A stretch of 64,000 bases of DNA. Source: Sphingomonas aurea. GTDB taxonomy: Bacteria; Pseudomonadota; Alphaproteobacteria; Sphingomonadales; Sphingomonadaceae. The stretch is from contig NZ_JAUUDS010000001.1 of NCBI RefSeq assembly GCF_030678875.1, positions 496,001 through 560,000 of the forward strand, read 5' to 3'. The position numbers were made by a program, and so were the translations under genes. The notes below the pieces were generated by a model. That model searched no databases, was not told the DNA's origin, and was given only the letters and a program-made list of their open reading frames with translations. Positions 39,823 to 49,875 of this stretch are shown piece by piece; position 1 is the stretch's first letter, and each line of letters starts with the position of its first letter.

Positions 39823-41196
39823 TCAGGCCGGATAGCGGCGCTTCAGCACCTGATAGGCGGCGCGCAACGCGAACGCGTCGCCACCCTTGGGCCGGCCGGG
39901 CTTGGCGCTCGGCCGCCATGCGAAGACGTCGAGATGCGCCCAGGCCACGTCCTTCGGAACGAAGCGGCGCAGGAACAGCGCCGCGGTGATCGAGCCGGCA
40001 AAGCCGCCGTCGGGCGCGTTGACCAGATCGGCGACATCGGACTTCAGCATCTCGTCATACCCGTCCCACAGCGGCAGCCGCCACAGCGGGTCGTCGACGG
40101 CGGTGCCCGCCGCCAGCAGCTCGGCCGACAGCGCCTCGTCGTCGGTGAACAGCGGCGGCAGATCGGGGCCGAGCGCGACGCGCGCCGCACCGGTCAGGGT
40201 GGCGAAGTCGAGGATCAGCTCGGGATGCTCCTCGCCCGCGCGGGTGAGCGCATCGCCCAGGATCAGCCGCCCCTCGGCATCGGTATTGGTGTTCTCGACC
40301 GTCAGCCCCTTGCGGGTGCGCAGCACGTCGCCGGGGCGGAAGGCGTCGCCGGAGATCGCATTCTCGACCGCCGGGATCAGCAGGTGCAGCCGCAGCGGCA
40401 GCTTCGCCGCCATAACCAGCTCGGCCAGCGCCAGCGCGTGCGCGGCGCCCCCCATGTCCTTCTTCATCAGGCGCATGCCGCTCGAGGGCTTGATGTCGAG
40501 CCCGCCGGTGTCGAAGCACACGCCCTTGCCGACGATCGCAACGCGCGGGTGGCGTGGGTCACCCCAGTTCAGCTCGATCAGTCGCGGCGCCCGGTCGCGC
40601 GCGGCGGCGCGGCCGACCGCGTGGATCATCGGATACCCCTGCTCCAGCTCGTCGCCACGGCGAACGGTGACGGTCGCGCCGTGACGCGCTGCGAGCGCTT
40701 CCGTGGCGGCTTCCAGTTCGGCAGGCCCCATGTCGTTGGTCGGGGTGTTGACCAGGTCGCGGATCTGCGCCGTCGCCGCCGCCAGCCGCAACGTCTCCGC
40801 GATCGCTGCCGCGTCCGGCGTCAGGAGGACGCGCGGCTCGTCGTTCTCGGCACGGCGATAGCGATCGAAGCGGTACTGGCCGAGCAGCCAGCCGAGCGCG
40901 GAGGGGCCCCCGACATCGGCACGATAGGTGCCGGCCGGCAGTACCGCGGGCAATGCCGCCAGCGCCCAGGTCGACTCCGGATCGGCGACGACCGCAACGA
41001 CGTGCCAGTCCTCGCCCTCGCCAGGCACGATCGCGTGGGTACCGGCCTTGCCGGCGAAGCGCTGCGCCGCCAGCAATGCGCGGGTCTGCGCCGGCCGCGC
41101 GGCAAGCCATGCGTCATAGGCGTCCGGGGTCACCACATCGATCCGGTGGGCGGCCTGGCCGCGATCGGGGAGCAGCATCGCGTCGAAACGGTTCAT
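39823..41196 (-). CDS. leucyl aminopeptidase family protein (M17)
   Basis: A two-metal exopeptidase removing N-terminal residues from peptides. The 457-aa protein has the M17 metal/catalytic blocks VGKGVCFDTGGLDIKP, MKKDMGGAA and NTNTDAEGRL. Its N-terminal domain differs from PepA of this same window (62648 onward) and fits the second, shorter alphaproteobacterial M17 group. ATG 41196 (MNRFDAMLLPDRG) was preferred over an upstream ATG that adds a Cys/Arg-rich stretch without family similarity. Confidence 0.9.
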   Translation of the reverse strand: MNRFDAMLLPDRGQAAHRIDVVTPDAYDAWLAARPAQTRALLAAQRFAGKAGTHAIVPGEGEDWHVVAVVADPESTWALAALPAVLPAGTYRADVGGPSALGWLLGQYRFDRYRRAENDEPRVLLTPDAAAIAETLRLAAATAQIRDLVNTPTNDMGPAELEAATEALAARHGATVTVRRGDELEQGYPMIHAVGRAAARDRAPRLIELNWGDPRHPRVAIVGKGVCFDTGGLDIKPSSGMRLMKKDMGGAAHALALAELVMAAKLPLRLHLLIPAVENAISGDAFRPGDVLRTRKGLTVENTNTDAEGRLILGDALTRAGEEHPELILDFATLTGAARVALGPDLPPLFTDDEALSAELLAAGTAVDDPLWRLPLWDGYDEMLKSDVADLVNAPDGGFAGSITAALFLRRFVPKDVAWAHLDVFAWRPSAKPGRPKGGDAFALRAAYQVLKRRYPA

Positions 41197-41308
41197 GGCA
41201 TCACCAAGCAGATGCGGCAGAGACGCGCAATCCGGCGCAAGATCGGATCGCAGCCGGAACATTGCCCCGGCTGCCGGGTTTATCGATGATCGTCAGGAGG
41301 TTGCCGCC

Positions 41309-41452
41309 ATGTTGTGGACCATCGTCATCATTCTGGTCATTCTGTGGCTGCTCGGCTTCTCGCTGCACGTCGCAGGCGGGCTGATCCACATCCTGCTCAT
41401 CATCGCGCTCATCGTCGGGCTGGTACAGCTGTTCAGCGGCCGCCGGGCCTAG
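41309..41452 (+). CDS. DUF5670/lmo0937-type tiny membrane protein
   Basis: A 47-aa protein of two hydrophobic helices ([18 protein letters not shown] and [18 protein letters not shown]) with a short basic tail (SGRRA), the layout of lmo0937/DUF5670 proteins. A strong CAGGAGG (41294-41300) precedes the ATG. Function unknown; such proteins are often stress-induced in other bacteria. Its stop codon overlaps the rimO stop by four bases on the opposite strand. Confidence 0.8.
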   Translation: MLWTIVIILVILWLLGFSLHVAGGLIHILLIIALIVGLVQLFSGRRA

Positions 41453-42777
41453 ACGGGCACCCCGTAAAGGTCGTGCTCGTCGGCGTCCTCGATGCTGACC
41501 GGCACGATCACGCCGACCGACAGGTGAGCGGCATCGCGCAGGAAGACCTGGCCGTCGATTTCGGGAGCATCGGCCTGTGATCGACCGGTCGCGCCTTCCT
41601 CGCCGACCTCGTCGATGATGACGGGCAGGGTGCGGCCGATCTTGGCGGCGAGGCGCGCAGCGGAAATGGCCGCGGTCTTCGCCATGATGCGCTGGTAGCG
41701 CTCCTCCTTCACCTCCTCGGGCACCGGGTCGGGCAGGGCGTTGGCGGTGGCACCTTCGACGGGCTCGAAGCGGAAGGCGCCGACGCGGTCGAGCTGCGCC
41801 TCGTCCAGCCAGTCGAGCAGGTACTGGAAGTCCGCCTCCGTCTCTCCCGGGAACCCGACCACGAAGGTCGAGCGGATCGCGAGGTCCGGGCAGATGTCGC
41901 GCCACGCCTTGATCCGGCCGAGCACCTTGGCATCGTTGGCGGGGCGCTTCATCCGCTTGAGCACGGCGGGCGCCGCATGCTGGAACGGGATGTCGAGATA
42001 GGGGAGTACCAAGCCGTCCGCCATCAACGGAATGACCTGATCGACGTGCGGATAGGGATAGACGTAATGGAGCCGCACCCAAGGCGCGATCCGCCCGAGT
42101 TCGCGGGCCAGATCGGTCATGTGCGCTCGCACCTCACCACCGCCCTTCAGCGGCCAGCTGGCATGGCGCAGGTCCAGGCCATAGGCGCTGGTGTCCTGGC
42201 TGATGACCAGCAGCTCCTGTGTGCCGGCCGCAACCAGCTTCTCCGCCTCGCGCAGGATCGCGTCGGGGCGGCGGCTGACCAGATCGCCGCGAAGCGAGGG
42301 GATGATGCAGAAGGAGCAGCGGTGGTTGCACCCCTCCGAGATCTTCAGATAGCTGTAGTGCCGCGGCGTCAGCTTCAGCCCGGCATCGGGGATCAGGTCG
42401 ATATAGGGTGACAGGTTGGCGGGTGCCGCCTCGTGCACCGCCTCGACCACCTGCTCGTACTGGTGCGCGCCGGTGACGGCGAGCACCTGCGGGAAGCGGG
42501 CGCGGATGACCTCTGCCTCCTTGCCCATGCAGCCGGTGACGATGACGCGGCCGTTCTCGGCGATCGCCTCGCCGATCGCCTCCAGGCTCTCTTCCTTGGC
42601 GGAATCGAGGAAGCCGCAGGTGTTGACCAGCACGACGTCGGCGCCGGCATAGTCGGCGGACATCTGGTAGCCGTCGGCGCGCAGCTGGGTCAGGATGCGC
42701 TCGCTGTCGACGAGGTTCTTCGGACAGCCGAGCGAGACCATGCCGACACGCGGCGGGGAGGGGAGTTTGGTTGCCAT
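41449..42777 (-). CDS. rimO: ribosomal protein S12 methylthiotransferase
   Basis: RimO adds a methylthio group to an aspartate of ribosomal protein S12. The 442-aa protein carries the N-terminal UPF0004 4Fe-4S cysteines ([21 protein letters not shown]), the radical-SAM motif CNHRCSFC and a C-terminal TRAM domain. ATG 42777 gives [17 protein letters not shown]; longer forms are antisense to anmK upstream sequence. It is divergent from anmK. Confidence 0.95.
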   Translation of the reverse strand: MATKLPSPPRVGMVSLGCPKNLVDSERILTQLRADGYQMSADYAGADVVLVNTCGFLDSAKEESLEAIGEAIAENGRVIVTGCMGKEAEVIRARFPQVLAVTGAHQYEQVVEAVHEAAPANLSPYIDLIPDAGLKLTPRHYSYLKISEGCNHRCSFCIIPSLRGDLVSRRPDAILREAEKLVAAGTQELLVISQDTSAYGLDLRHASWPLKGGGEVRAHMTDLARELGRIAPWVRLHYVYPYPHVDQVIPLMADGLVLPYLDIPFQHAAPAVLKRMKRPANDAKVLGRIKAWRDICPDLAIRSTFVVGFPGETEADFQYLLDWLDEAQLDRVGAFRFEPVEGATANALPDPVPEEVKEERYQRIMAKTAAISAARLAAKIGRTLPVIIDEVGEEGATGRSQADAPEIDGQVFLRDAAHLSVGVIVPVSIEDADEHDLYGVPV

Positions 42778-42861
42778 GGGACGGCGCGCACATAATGCGC
42801 GGCGACGCGATTTGCCAGCCGTGCGCAATCGTGCTTCGTCGCGGGGGCGGGAGGAACCACC

Positions 42862-43947
42862 ATGTTAGCCATCGGCCTGATGTCCGGCACGTCGCTGGAC
42901 GGTATCGACGCGGCCCTGATCGAGACCGACGGGCAGGCACTGGGGCGACCGCTCGCCTTTCGCGGAGAGGCTTATTCGGACGCCGCGAGGGCCGAACTGG
43001 CCGAGGCGACCCGCATCGCGCTGACCTATGACCGCCCCCGGCTGAGTCCCGAGATCGCCGCCGCCGCCGACCTTGTCGTGCGCACCCACGCGCTGGCGGT
43101 CCACAAGCTGCTGCGCGAGGCGGGGGTCGAGGCGGACAAGGTCGACGTGATCGGCTTTCACGGTCAGACGGTCGCGCACCGCCCGGATCGCGGCTGGACG
43201 TGGCAGATCGGCGACGGCGCGCAGCTGGCGGCGGCGTGCGGGATCACCACGGTGTCCGACTTTCGCAGCGCCGACGTGGCGGCGGGCGGGCAGGGCGCGC
43301 CGCTGCTGCCCATCTACCATGCCGCGCTGACCGCCGGGCTGGAGCGGCCGGTCGCGGTGCTGAATCTGGGCGGCGTCGCCAACGTGACGTGGATCGGTGC
43401 CGACGGCGCGCTGGTCGCCTTCGACACTGGTCCTGCCAATGGCCTGATCGACAGCTGGATCGAGGAGACGAGCGGCGCCCGTTTCGACACGGACGGGGCC
43501 CTCGCGGCGGCCGGCCGGGTCGATCAGGCGGTGCTGACCGCGATGCTCGACCATCCCTTCTTCGACGCGGCATCGCCCAAGTCGCTCGACCGCAGCGATT
43601 TCACCATCCAGCCCGCACGCGGGCTGTCGGCGGCGGACGGCGCGGCGACGCTGACCGCCTTCACTGCCGAATCGGTGGCGCTGGCGCTCCGCCAGCTGCC
43701 CGCGCCGCCGCGCCGGCTGATCGTGGCGGGGGGTGGCCGGCACAATCCGACCATGCTCCGGATGATCGCCGAGGCGACCGGATCGACCCCCGAGCCGTCC
43801 GATGTGCTGGGCTGGAACGGCGATGCCATGGAGGCGGAAGGATTCGCCTATATGGCCGTGAGAACGCTGGATAATCGACCGATCAGCTTTCCCGGAACGA
43901 CGGGCGTCCCGGTGCCGACCGTCGGCGGGGTAATCCACCGCGTCTGA
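42862..43947 (+). CDS. anmK: anhydro-N-acetylmuramic acid kinase
   Basis: AnmK phosphorylates and opens anhydroMurNAc released in cell-wall recycling, giving MurNAc-6-P. The 361-aa ASKHA-fold kinase has [13 protein letters not shown] near the N-terminus, [25 protein letters not shown] and [13 protein letters not shown]. The start follows a short GGAGG. It is divergent from rimO. Confidence 0.94.
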   Translation: MLAIGLMSGTSLDGIDAALIETDGQALGRPLAFRGEAYSDAARAELAEATRIALTYDRPRLSPEIAAAADLVVRTHALAVHKLLREAGVEADKVDVIGFHGQTVAHRPDRGWTWQIGDGAQLAAACGITTVSDFRSADVAAGGQGAPLLPIYHAALTAGLERPVAVLNLGGVANVTWIGADGALVAFDTGPANGLIDSWIEETSGARFDTDGALAAAGRVDQAVLTAMLDHPFFDAASPKSLDRSDFTIQPARGLSAADGAATLTAFTAESVALALRQLPAPPRRLIVAGGGRHNPTMLRMIAEATGSTPEPSDVLGWNGDAMEAEGFAYMAVRTLDNRPISFPGTTGVPVPTVGGVIHRV

Positions 43948-44042
43948 TGCCCGGCCCATCGTCGTCCGGGTACGTTAACCCTAGACTGACACTTTGGCTG
44001 TAATAACACAGGTCAATGGACGAACCGGGGAGGGCCGTCACG

Positions 44043-44186
44043 TTGGAATCCGATCTGCGTTACTACGCCCGACGTTTGAGCATGGAGCGAGCCGCCGCCG
44101 AGCGCGCGGTCACCGCCGAGGCGCGCGAGCGCCGCATGCGCCTCGTCGAGAGCTATTCCCGCAAGCTGGCGGCACTGGGCGGCTGA
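44043..44186 (+). CDS. small charged helical protein
   Basis: A 47-aa product from TTG 44043, preceded by GGGGAGG nine bases upstream. An in-frame ATG at 44016 would give 56 aa but lacks a good ribosome-binding site. The sequence is one charged helix (SDLRYYARRLSMERAAAERA, then RRMRLVESYSRKLAALGG). Sphingomonads have many short proteins of this pattern (YYxRR...ERxAAExA...YxxKLAxLGG) with unknown function. The 3' 77 bases lie antisense to the next gene. Confidence 0.6.
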   Translation: MESDLRYYARRLSMERAAAERAVTAEARERRMRLVESYSRKLAALGG

Positions 44187-44451
44187 GCCGCCGCCGCGCC
44201 CAGCGGGAGCGCGGCTTGCCGACCTCGGCCCGCACCATAACTGGTCGCGAGCAGCCATCTACTATCCGATATACAGCCTTGATCTCCTGCGCCGGCGGCA
44301 GATCGCCAAGTCGCTGCGGTCCGACACGTGACTGGGCGCGGCCGTCCGCATGACGGTTGGCAGGTGTGCAGGGTGGAGCGACCTTCGCCACGTCAGACTG
44401 GCCTAGCTGGGCGGATCCGCTCAGGGCGGCCAAGGCAAAGACGAGCATCAT
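44110..44451 (-). CDS. small secreted protein, doubtful 3' part
   Basis: A 113-aa product from tandem ATGs, with AGGAG about eight bases upstream. A signal-peptide-like N-terminus (residues 1-18, MMLVFALAALSGSAQLG) is followed by CTPANRHADG and LGDLPPAQEIKAVYRIVDGC, a pattern seen in small secreted sphingomonad proteins. The last 30 residues are Arg-rich and are antisense to the small helical gene, so they may be unselected. It lies downstream of the VWA gene on the opposite side. Confidence 0.5.
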   Translation of the reverse strand: MMLVFALAALSGSAQLGQSDVAKVAPPCTPANRHADGRAQSRVGPQRLGDLPPAQEIKAVYRIVDGCSRPVMVRAEVGKPRSRWARRRLSRPVPPACGNSSRRGACGARAPRR

Positions 44452-44497
44452 CCCTTTTCTCCTCTCAGCCGAGCATAGACGAAAGCCGCCGGCATCG

Positions 44498-45676
44498 TCA
44501 CCGCTTCCGCGTCAGCTCGCGCGTGGCCTCGTCCAGCCCGGCCAGGGTCAGCGGGTACATGCGATCGGCCATCAGGTCGCGGATCATGCGGATCGACTGG
44601 CCATAGTCCCATTGCTCGCGCGGCAACGGATTGAGCCAGGCGGCGGCGGGATAGGCGGTGGTCAGCCGCTGGAGCCATACCGCGCCCGCCTCCTCGTTCA
44701 TATGCTCGACCGAGCCGCCGGGATGGCTGATCTCATAGGGGCTCATCGACGCGTCGCCGACGAACAGCAGCTTGTGGTCGGAGCCGAACTTGTGGAGCAC
44801 GTCCCAGGTTGGCGTGCGCTCCTGATAGCGGCGGCGATTATCCTTCCACACACCCTCATAGGGGCAGTTGTGGAAGTACCAGAATTCAAGGTGGCGGAAC
44901 TCGGCGGTGGCGGCGGAGAACAGCTCCTCGCAGAGCTTCACGAACGGGTCCATCGACCCGCCGACGTCGAGGAACAGGAGGAGCTTCACCGCATTGCGTC
45001 GCTCGGGCCGCATCTTCACGTCGAGCCAGCCCTGCCGCGCAGTACCGGCGACGGTGCCGTCCAGGTCGAACTCGTCGGCTGCCCCCTCGCGCGCGAAGCG
45101 GCGCAGGCGGCGGAGCGCGACCTTGATGTTGCGGGTGCCCAGCTCGCGCGTGTTGTCGAGGTTGCGGAACTCGCGCTTGTCCCAGACCTTGATCGCGCGG
45201 CCGTGGCGACCCTCACCGCCGATCCGCACGCCCTCGGGATTATAGCCGCCATTGCCGAACGGGCTGGTGCCGCCGGTGCCGATCCACTTGCTGCCGCCCT
45301 GGTGGCGGCCGGTCTGCTCCTCGAGCCGCTGGCGCAGCGTGTCCATGATCGCGTCCCACGATCCCAGCGACTGGATCTCCGCCATCTGCTCGGGGGTCAG
45401 ATAGCGTTCGGCCACCGCCTTCAGCCAGTCGGCGGGGATCTCGGGACGCGCCTCGCCGCCGCTGCCCAGCACGCCCTGAAACACCCGGGCGAAGACCTGG
45501 TCGAACCGGTCGATCAGCCCCTCGTCCTTGACATAAGTGGCGCGGGCGAGGTGGTAGAAATCCTCCGGCGTGCGCTCGATCACATCCGCGTCGAGCGCCT
45601 CGATCAGCACCAGATGCTCCTTGATGCCGACCGGGATGCCGGCTGCGCGCAGCGCGTCGAGGAAGTTCAGGAACAT
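44498..45676 (-). CDS. VWA domain protein, CoxE-like
   Basis: A 392-aa soluble protein with a C-terminal von Willebrand A domain. Its MIDAS begins DVGGS (D-x-G-x-S) in LLFLDVGGSMDP, which binds a divalent metal. VWA proteins of this group (CoxE-like) work with MoxR ATPases to assemble or activate metalloenzymes or complexes; the client here is unknown. ATG 45676 (MFLNFLDALRAAGI) was chosen; the longer frame has no support. It starts seven bases below the moxR stop on the same strand. Confidence 0.9.
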   Translation of the reverse strand: MFLNFLDALRAAGIPVGIKEHLVLIEALDADVIERTPEDFYHLARATYVKDEGLIDRFDQVFARVFQGVLGSGGEARPEIPADWLKAVAERYLTPEQMAEIQSLGSWDAIMDTLRQRLEEQTGRHQGGSKWIGTGGTSPFGNGGYNPEGVRIGGEGRHGRAIKVWDKREFRNLDNTRELGTRNIKVALRRLRRFAREGAADEFDLDGTVAGTARQGWLDVKMRPERRNAVKLLLFLDVGGSMDPFVKLCEELFSAATAEFRHLEFWYFHNCPYEGVWKDNRRRYQERTPTWDVLHKFGSDHKLLFVGDASMSPYEISHPGGSVEHMNEEAGAVWLQRLTTAYPAAAWLNPLPREQWDYGQSIRMIRDLMADRMYPLTLAGLDEATRELTRKR

Positions 45677-45683
45677 GGACGGA

Positions 45684-46535
45684 TCAGGGCCGCCCCTGCC
45701 GCCGCGCCATGAAGGCCAGCCGCTCGAACAGCATGACGTCCTGTTCGTTCTTGAGGAGCGCACCGTGGAGCGGTGGAATCGCCTTGGTCGGATCCCGGTT
45801 CTGGAGAACCTCCAGCGGCATGTCCTCGTGCAGCAGCAGCTTCAGCCAGTCGATCAGCTCGGACGTGGACGGCTTCTTCTTCAGTCCCGGCACCTCGCGC
45901 ACCTCGTAGAACAGGTCGAGCGCGCGGCCGACCAGCAGCTTCTGGATGCCGGGGAAGTGCACGTCGACGATGGCCTGCATCGTCTCGCGGTCGGGAAAGC
46001 GGATGTAGTGAAAGAAGCAGCGGCGCAGGAACGCGTCGGGCAAGTCCTTCTCGTTGTTCGAGGTGATGACGACGATCGGCCGCTCGGCGGCGCGGACCGT
46101 CTCGCCGGTCTCATAGACATGGAATTCCATGCGATCGAGTTCGTGGAGCAGGTCGTTGGGGAACTCGATATCCGCCTTGTCGACCTCGTCGATCAGCAGG
46201 ACAGGCGGGGTGGGATGGGTGAATGCCTCCCACAATTTGCCGCGGCGGATATAGTTGGCGATGTCGTGGACGCGCGGGTCGCCGAGCTGGCCGTCGCGCA
46301 GCCGCGCCACCGCATCATACTCGTACAGGCCCTGTGCGGCCTTGGTGGTGGATTTCACCGTCCACTCGATCAGCGGCGCGCCGATCGCGGCGGCGATCTC
46401 GTGCGCGAGGACGGTCTTGCCGGTGCCGGGCTCACCCTTGACCAGCAGGGGCCGGCGCAGGCGGACGGCGGCATTGACCGCGACCTTCAGGTCGTCGGTG
46501 GCGACATAGGTGTCGGTGCTCTCGAAGCGCTTCAT
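45684..46535 (-). CDS. MoxR-family AAA ATPase
   Basis: A 283-aa AAA+ ATPase of the MoxR group. Walker A GEPGTGKT is at residues 34-41, Walker B LLIDEVDKAD follows, and ITSNNEKDLPDAFLRRC contains sensor 1 and the arginine finger. MoxR proteins pair with VWA proteins as chaperone-like machines, and the partner gene lies directly downstream. A DUF6975-like gene lies 39 bases upstream on the same strand. Confidence 0.93.
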   Translation of the reverse strand: MKRFESTDTYVATDDLKVAVNAAVRLRRPLLVKGEPGTGKTVLAHEIAAAIGAPLIEWTVKSTTKAAQGLYEYDAVARLRDGQLGDPRVHDIANYIRRGKLWEAFTHPTPPVLLIDEVDKADIEFPNDLLHELDRMEFHVYETGETVRAAERPIVVITSNNEKDLPDAFLRRCFFHYIRFPDRETMQAIVDVHFPGIQKLLVGRALDLFYEVREVPGLKKKPSTSELIDWLKLLLHEDMPLEVLQNRDPTKAIPPLHGALLKNEQDVMLFERLAFMARRQGRP

Positions 46536-46574
46536 TCCGCCGATGTGGCGGAGCGGTCGCCCGGTTGCAACCGA

Positions 46575-47246
46575 TCAGCCGCGATCGCGAGCGGCGGCCC
46601 GTGCCTCCAGCAGGTCCCACAGTCCGCGATGCTGGGCGAGCAGCTGGCGCGCCCCGAACATCATCGCCCGCTCGACCGCGGCACTGGCACCAAGCGCGGT
46701 GATCGCCTCGGCCGTCTCGCGCGGCGAGGGCCATGCCCCGGGCGCCAGGTCGATGCCGGCACTCGTTGCGCTCGCCTCGAGCACGCCGCGGATGACCGCC
46801 CAGTCGCCGACCAGCGCCGCCGCCGCACCGGTCGCGCAGCCGCCCCGGTCGGAATGGGCGAGCATCGACACGGCGTGGCGGACGCCGGCCAGCGCCGTCT
46901 CGCTCTCGGCCTGACCGGGTGTCGAGGGCAGGGGCCCGACCGCGGCGGCCAGCTGGATCAGCGCACCCCGCTCGGCCGCGAAGCCGAACCCCGCCTTGGC
47001 GAGCCAGTCGCATGCCTCGGGCTGGGCGCAGTGGTCGTGCGCCTCGTCGATCATGCCAGGGTGCCGGCCATGGACGGCACACAGGGCGTGGATGGCGTCG
47101 GCCAGGTCGCGCGCGGGCGGACGCAGCGCCAGCATCCGGCGGACATGCGGGTGATCCCCGCTGCCGTCCGATGCCACCAGGGCGGCGAGCAGGTCGAACG
47201 CCGTTCCCTGCCGCGCGCCGATCGCGCCGTTGCTCCACTTTTCCAC
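46575..47246 (-). CDS. DUF6975-like protein
   Basis: A 223-aa helical soluble protein read from GTG 47246. Blocks such as ALCAVHGRHPGMID, AVGPLPSTPGQAESE, SDRGGCATGAAAALVGDWAVIR and the late LLAQHRGLWDLLEARA resemble an uncharacterised sphingomonad family (DUF6975 by recognition only). The order DUF6975-moxR-VWA on one strand suggests linked function. The frame is open further upstream, but that part is antisense to the peptidase gene. Confidence 0.7.
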   Translation of the reverse strand: MEKWSNGAIGARQGTAFDLLAALVASDGSGDHPHVRRMLALRPPARDLADAIHALCAVHGRHPGMIDEAHDHCAQPEACDWLAKAGFGFAAERGALIQLAAAVGPLPSTPGQAESETALAGVRHAVSMLAHSDRGGCATGAAAALVGDWAVIRGVLEASATSAGIDLAPGAWPSPRETAEAITALGASAAVERAMMFGARQLLAQHRGLWDLLEARAAARDRG

Positions 47247-47472
47247 GTCACCTCTTTCCCGGCCGTCATTCCAGCCGCCGGACGAACTCTGCCCGTGGCG
47301 ATCACCCATTGCCGCCCGAGCTATACGAAGCGCGTAAAGACAGGGTGTACGTCGCGTTAGGAAAGCGGCCATGTCGATGAAGATCGTCCACGCGCCCTTG
47401 ATGCGGCGCCGGTGGCCCGCGATAACGGCCGCTCGCCCGGCTTTTCGCGGGCGGCTCCGGAGAGACGACGGG

Positions 47473-49785
47473 ATGCGTGCATGGTTGCTGGGACTTGCCT
47501 TGGCCTCGAGCGGGAGCGCGGCGATGGCCGCTGACCAGGAGACGCCCGCTCCTGCTCCCGTACCCGTGGTGGCGGAGCAGCCGGCGACGCTGACGTTGGC
47601 GCGCGTATTCGGCAATCCCGACCTGTCGGGGGTGCAGCCGCGCGCGGTGCGCCTGTCGCCGGACGGTCGCCTCGTCACCATGCTGCGCGCCCGTGCCGAC
47701 GAGAAAGAGCGGTTCGACCTGTGGGCGGTCGACACCGCTACGGGTGCCGAGCGGATGCTGGTCGATTCCCGCGCGATCGGCTCCGGCGCCGAGCTGTCCG
47801 AGGCGGAGAAGATGCAGCGCGAGCGCAGCCGCATCGGCGGCAGTCGCGGTATCGTCTCGTACGACTGGAGCCCGGATGGTCGCTCGATCCTGGTGCCGCT
47901 CGACGGCGACCTCTACATGGCGACGCTCGACGGGCAGACGACGCGGCTGACGCAGGGGGGCAGCGGCGGGTTGAACCCCGTCATCAGCCCGCGCGGCACC
48001 ACGATCAGCTTCGTGCGCGACCAGAATCTCTACGTCCAGCCGGTGAAGGCCGGCGGCGCGGCGAAGGCGATCACCACCGATGGTGCCGGCACCGTGCATT
48101 GGGGCGAGGCCGAGTTCGTCGCGCAGGAAGAGATGGACCGCCGCACCGGCTACTGGTGGAGCCCAGACGAGCGCTACATCGCGGTCGAGCGGTTCGACGA
48201 GGCACCGGTCAAGGTCGCTGTACGCGCCGCGATCGGCGCAACCGGCACCCGCGTCTACGAACAGCGCTATCCCGCCGCAGGCACGCCCAACGTGCTGGTC
48301 GAACTCTATGTAATGAAGCCTGACGGCAGCGGCGCGGTGAAGGTCAATCTCGGCACCGAGCGCGACATCTATCTCGCCCGCGTCGACTGGCTGCCGGACG
48401 GATCGGCGCTGCTCGTCCAGCGCGAGAGCCGCGACCAGCACCGGCTCGACATGCTGCGCGTGGACCCGGCCACCGGCCGCGCCACGCCGTTGTTCAGCGA
48501 GAAGGCGGGGCAGCGCAGCTGGCTCAACCTGTCCGACGCCTATCGGCCGCTCGGCGACGGCAGCCTGATCTGGCGATCGGAGCGATCGGGCTTCGGGCAC
48601 CTCTATCGCTTCGCGGCGGGCAAGTGGACGCAGCTGACCCGCGGCGACTGGGTCGTGTCGGACCTGGTCGGGGTGGACGAGAAGCGCGGGCGGATCTTCT
48701 TCACCGCGAACAAGGACGATGTGCTGGAGCAGCATGTCTACGCGGTCGACATCGCCAAGCCGAACCAGGTCACCCGCCTGACCGAGCGCGGTTATACCTA
48801 TACCGCGGCGATGGACGGCGCGGCGAGCCGGCTGATCCTGTCGCGCTCTGGCCCAGCCCAGCCGGCGCAGACCTACCTGGCCGATGTCGAGGGCAAGCGG
48901 CTGGCCTGGCTGAACGAGAATGCGGTGGTGCCGGGCCACCCCTATTTCCCCTATTTGCCCAGCCACCAGCCGACCAAGTTCGGCACGCTGAAGGCGGCCG
49001 ATGGCTCGGTCCTCCACTGGGAGATGATCGCGCCGCCGCTGGAGCCAGGCAAGCGCTATCCGGTGTTCTTCCAGCATTATGGCGGCCCCGGATCGCAGAC
49101 GGTGACGCGCGGCTGGCAGGGGGCGCTGCCGCAGTTCCTGGTCGACCAGGGCTGGATCTTCTTCCAGATCGACAATCGCGGCTCGCCGCACCGGGGCAAG
49201 GCGTTCGAGGACCAGATCTATCACGCGATGGGGACGGTAGAGGTCGCCGACCAGCTGGCGGGGGCCGAGTATCTGAAGACCCTGTCCTTCGTCGATCCGA
49301 CCCGGATCGCGACCTATGGCTGGTCGTACGGCGGCTATATGTCGGTGAAGATGCTGGAGAAGACCCCGGGCGTCTATGCGGCGGCGGTGGCCGGTGCGCC
49401 GGTGACCGAGTGGCAGCTCTACGATACCCATTATACCGAGCGGTACATGGGCGACCCCCGGCTCGATCCGGCCGGCTATGCCGCGTCCAATGCGGTGTCG
49501 GACGCGGCGAAGATCCGCGATCCGCTGCTGCTGATCCACGGCATGGCGGACGATAACGTCTTTCTCGACAACTCCACCGCGCTTGCCGCCGAACTGCAGC
49601 GGACCGCCACCCCGTTCGAGATGATGTTCTATCCCGGCCAGACCCACCGGGTCGGCGGTGCCGGCATCAGCGAGCATCTGTGGGGTACGATCCTGAACTT
49701 CCTCGACCGAACGGTGAAGAGCCGGCCGGAGCCCGTTCCGGTTGCCGATACCGCGCTGCCGCCACCCCCGACGCCGGAGAACTGA
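47473..49785 (+). CDS. S9B dipeptidyl peptidase IV-like serine peptidase
   Basis: A secreted or periplasmic enzyme expected to remove N-terminal dipeptides, often X-Pro. The 770-aa protein has a signal peptide (residues 1-18, cut near SAAMAA), an N-terminal beta-propeller and a C-terminal alpha/beta-hydrolase domain. The catalytic Ser is in GWSYGGYMS, the Asp in HGMADDNVFLDNS and the His in GQTHRVGG. A double-Glu propeller motif (EAEFVAQEEMDR) matches DPP IV substrate binding. ATG 47473 was chosen for the signal peptide; the frame is open upstream. Confidence 0.9.
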   Translation: MRAWLLGLALASSGSAAMAADQETPAPAPVPVVAEQPATLTLARVFGNPDLSGVQPRAVRLSPDGRLVTMLRARADEKERFDLWAVDTATGAERMLVDSRAIGSGAELSEAEKMQRERSRIGGSRGIVSYDWSPDGRSILVPLDGDLYMATLDGQTTRLTQGGSGGLNPVISPRGTTISFVRDQNLYVQPVKAGGAAKAITTDGAGTVHWGEAEFVAQEEMDRRTGYWWSPDERYIAVERFDEAPVKVAVRAAIGATGTRVYEQRYPAAGTPNVLVELYVMKPDGSGAVKVNLGTERDIYLARVDWLPDGSALLVQRESRDQHRLDMLRVDPATGRATPLFSEKAGQRSWLNLSDAYRPLGDGSLIWRSERSGFGHLYRFAAGKWTQLTRGDWVVSDLVGVDEKRGRIFFTANKDDVLEQHVYAVDIAKPNQVTRLTERGYTYTAAMDGAASRLILSRSGPAQPAQTYLADVEGKRLAWLNENAVVPGHPYFPYLPSHQPTKFGTLKAADGSVLHWEMIAPPLEPGKRYPVFFQHYGGPGSQTVTRGWQGALPQFLVDQGWIFFQIDNRGSPHRGKAFEDQIYHAMGTVEVADQLAGAEYLKTLSFVDPTRIATYGWSYGGYMSVKMLEKTPGVYAAAVAGAPVTEWQLYDTHYTERYMGDPRLDPAGYAASNAVSDAAKIRDPLLLIHGMADDNVFLDNSTALAAELQRTATPFEMMFYPGQTHRVGGAGISEHLWGTILNFLDRTVKSRPEPVPVADTALPPPPTPEN

Positions 49786-49875
49786 AGCCCAGCTATCGCC
49801 CGCAACAACCAGAAAGATGGTGTACCCTCACGCGCAATGTCGTTAGGGCGCGGGCCGAGAATACGGAGACGGTCG

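Noticed and set aside
43948..44042. GTTAAC near 43973 as a CtrA site before the small helical gene
   Set aside because: Only one half-site is present; no partner at the required seven-base spacing.
47302..49677. A long minus-strand open frame antisense to the S9 peptidase gene
   Set aside because: Rich in Arg, Ala and His with no family pattern; typical of high-GC antisense frames, while the plus strand encodes a clear enzyme.
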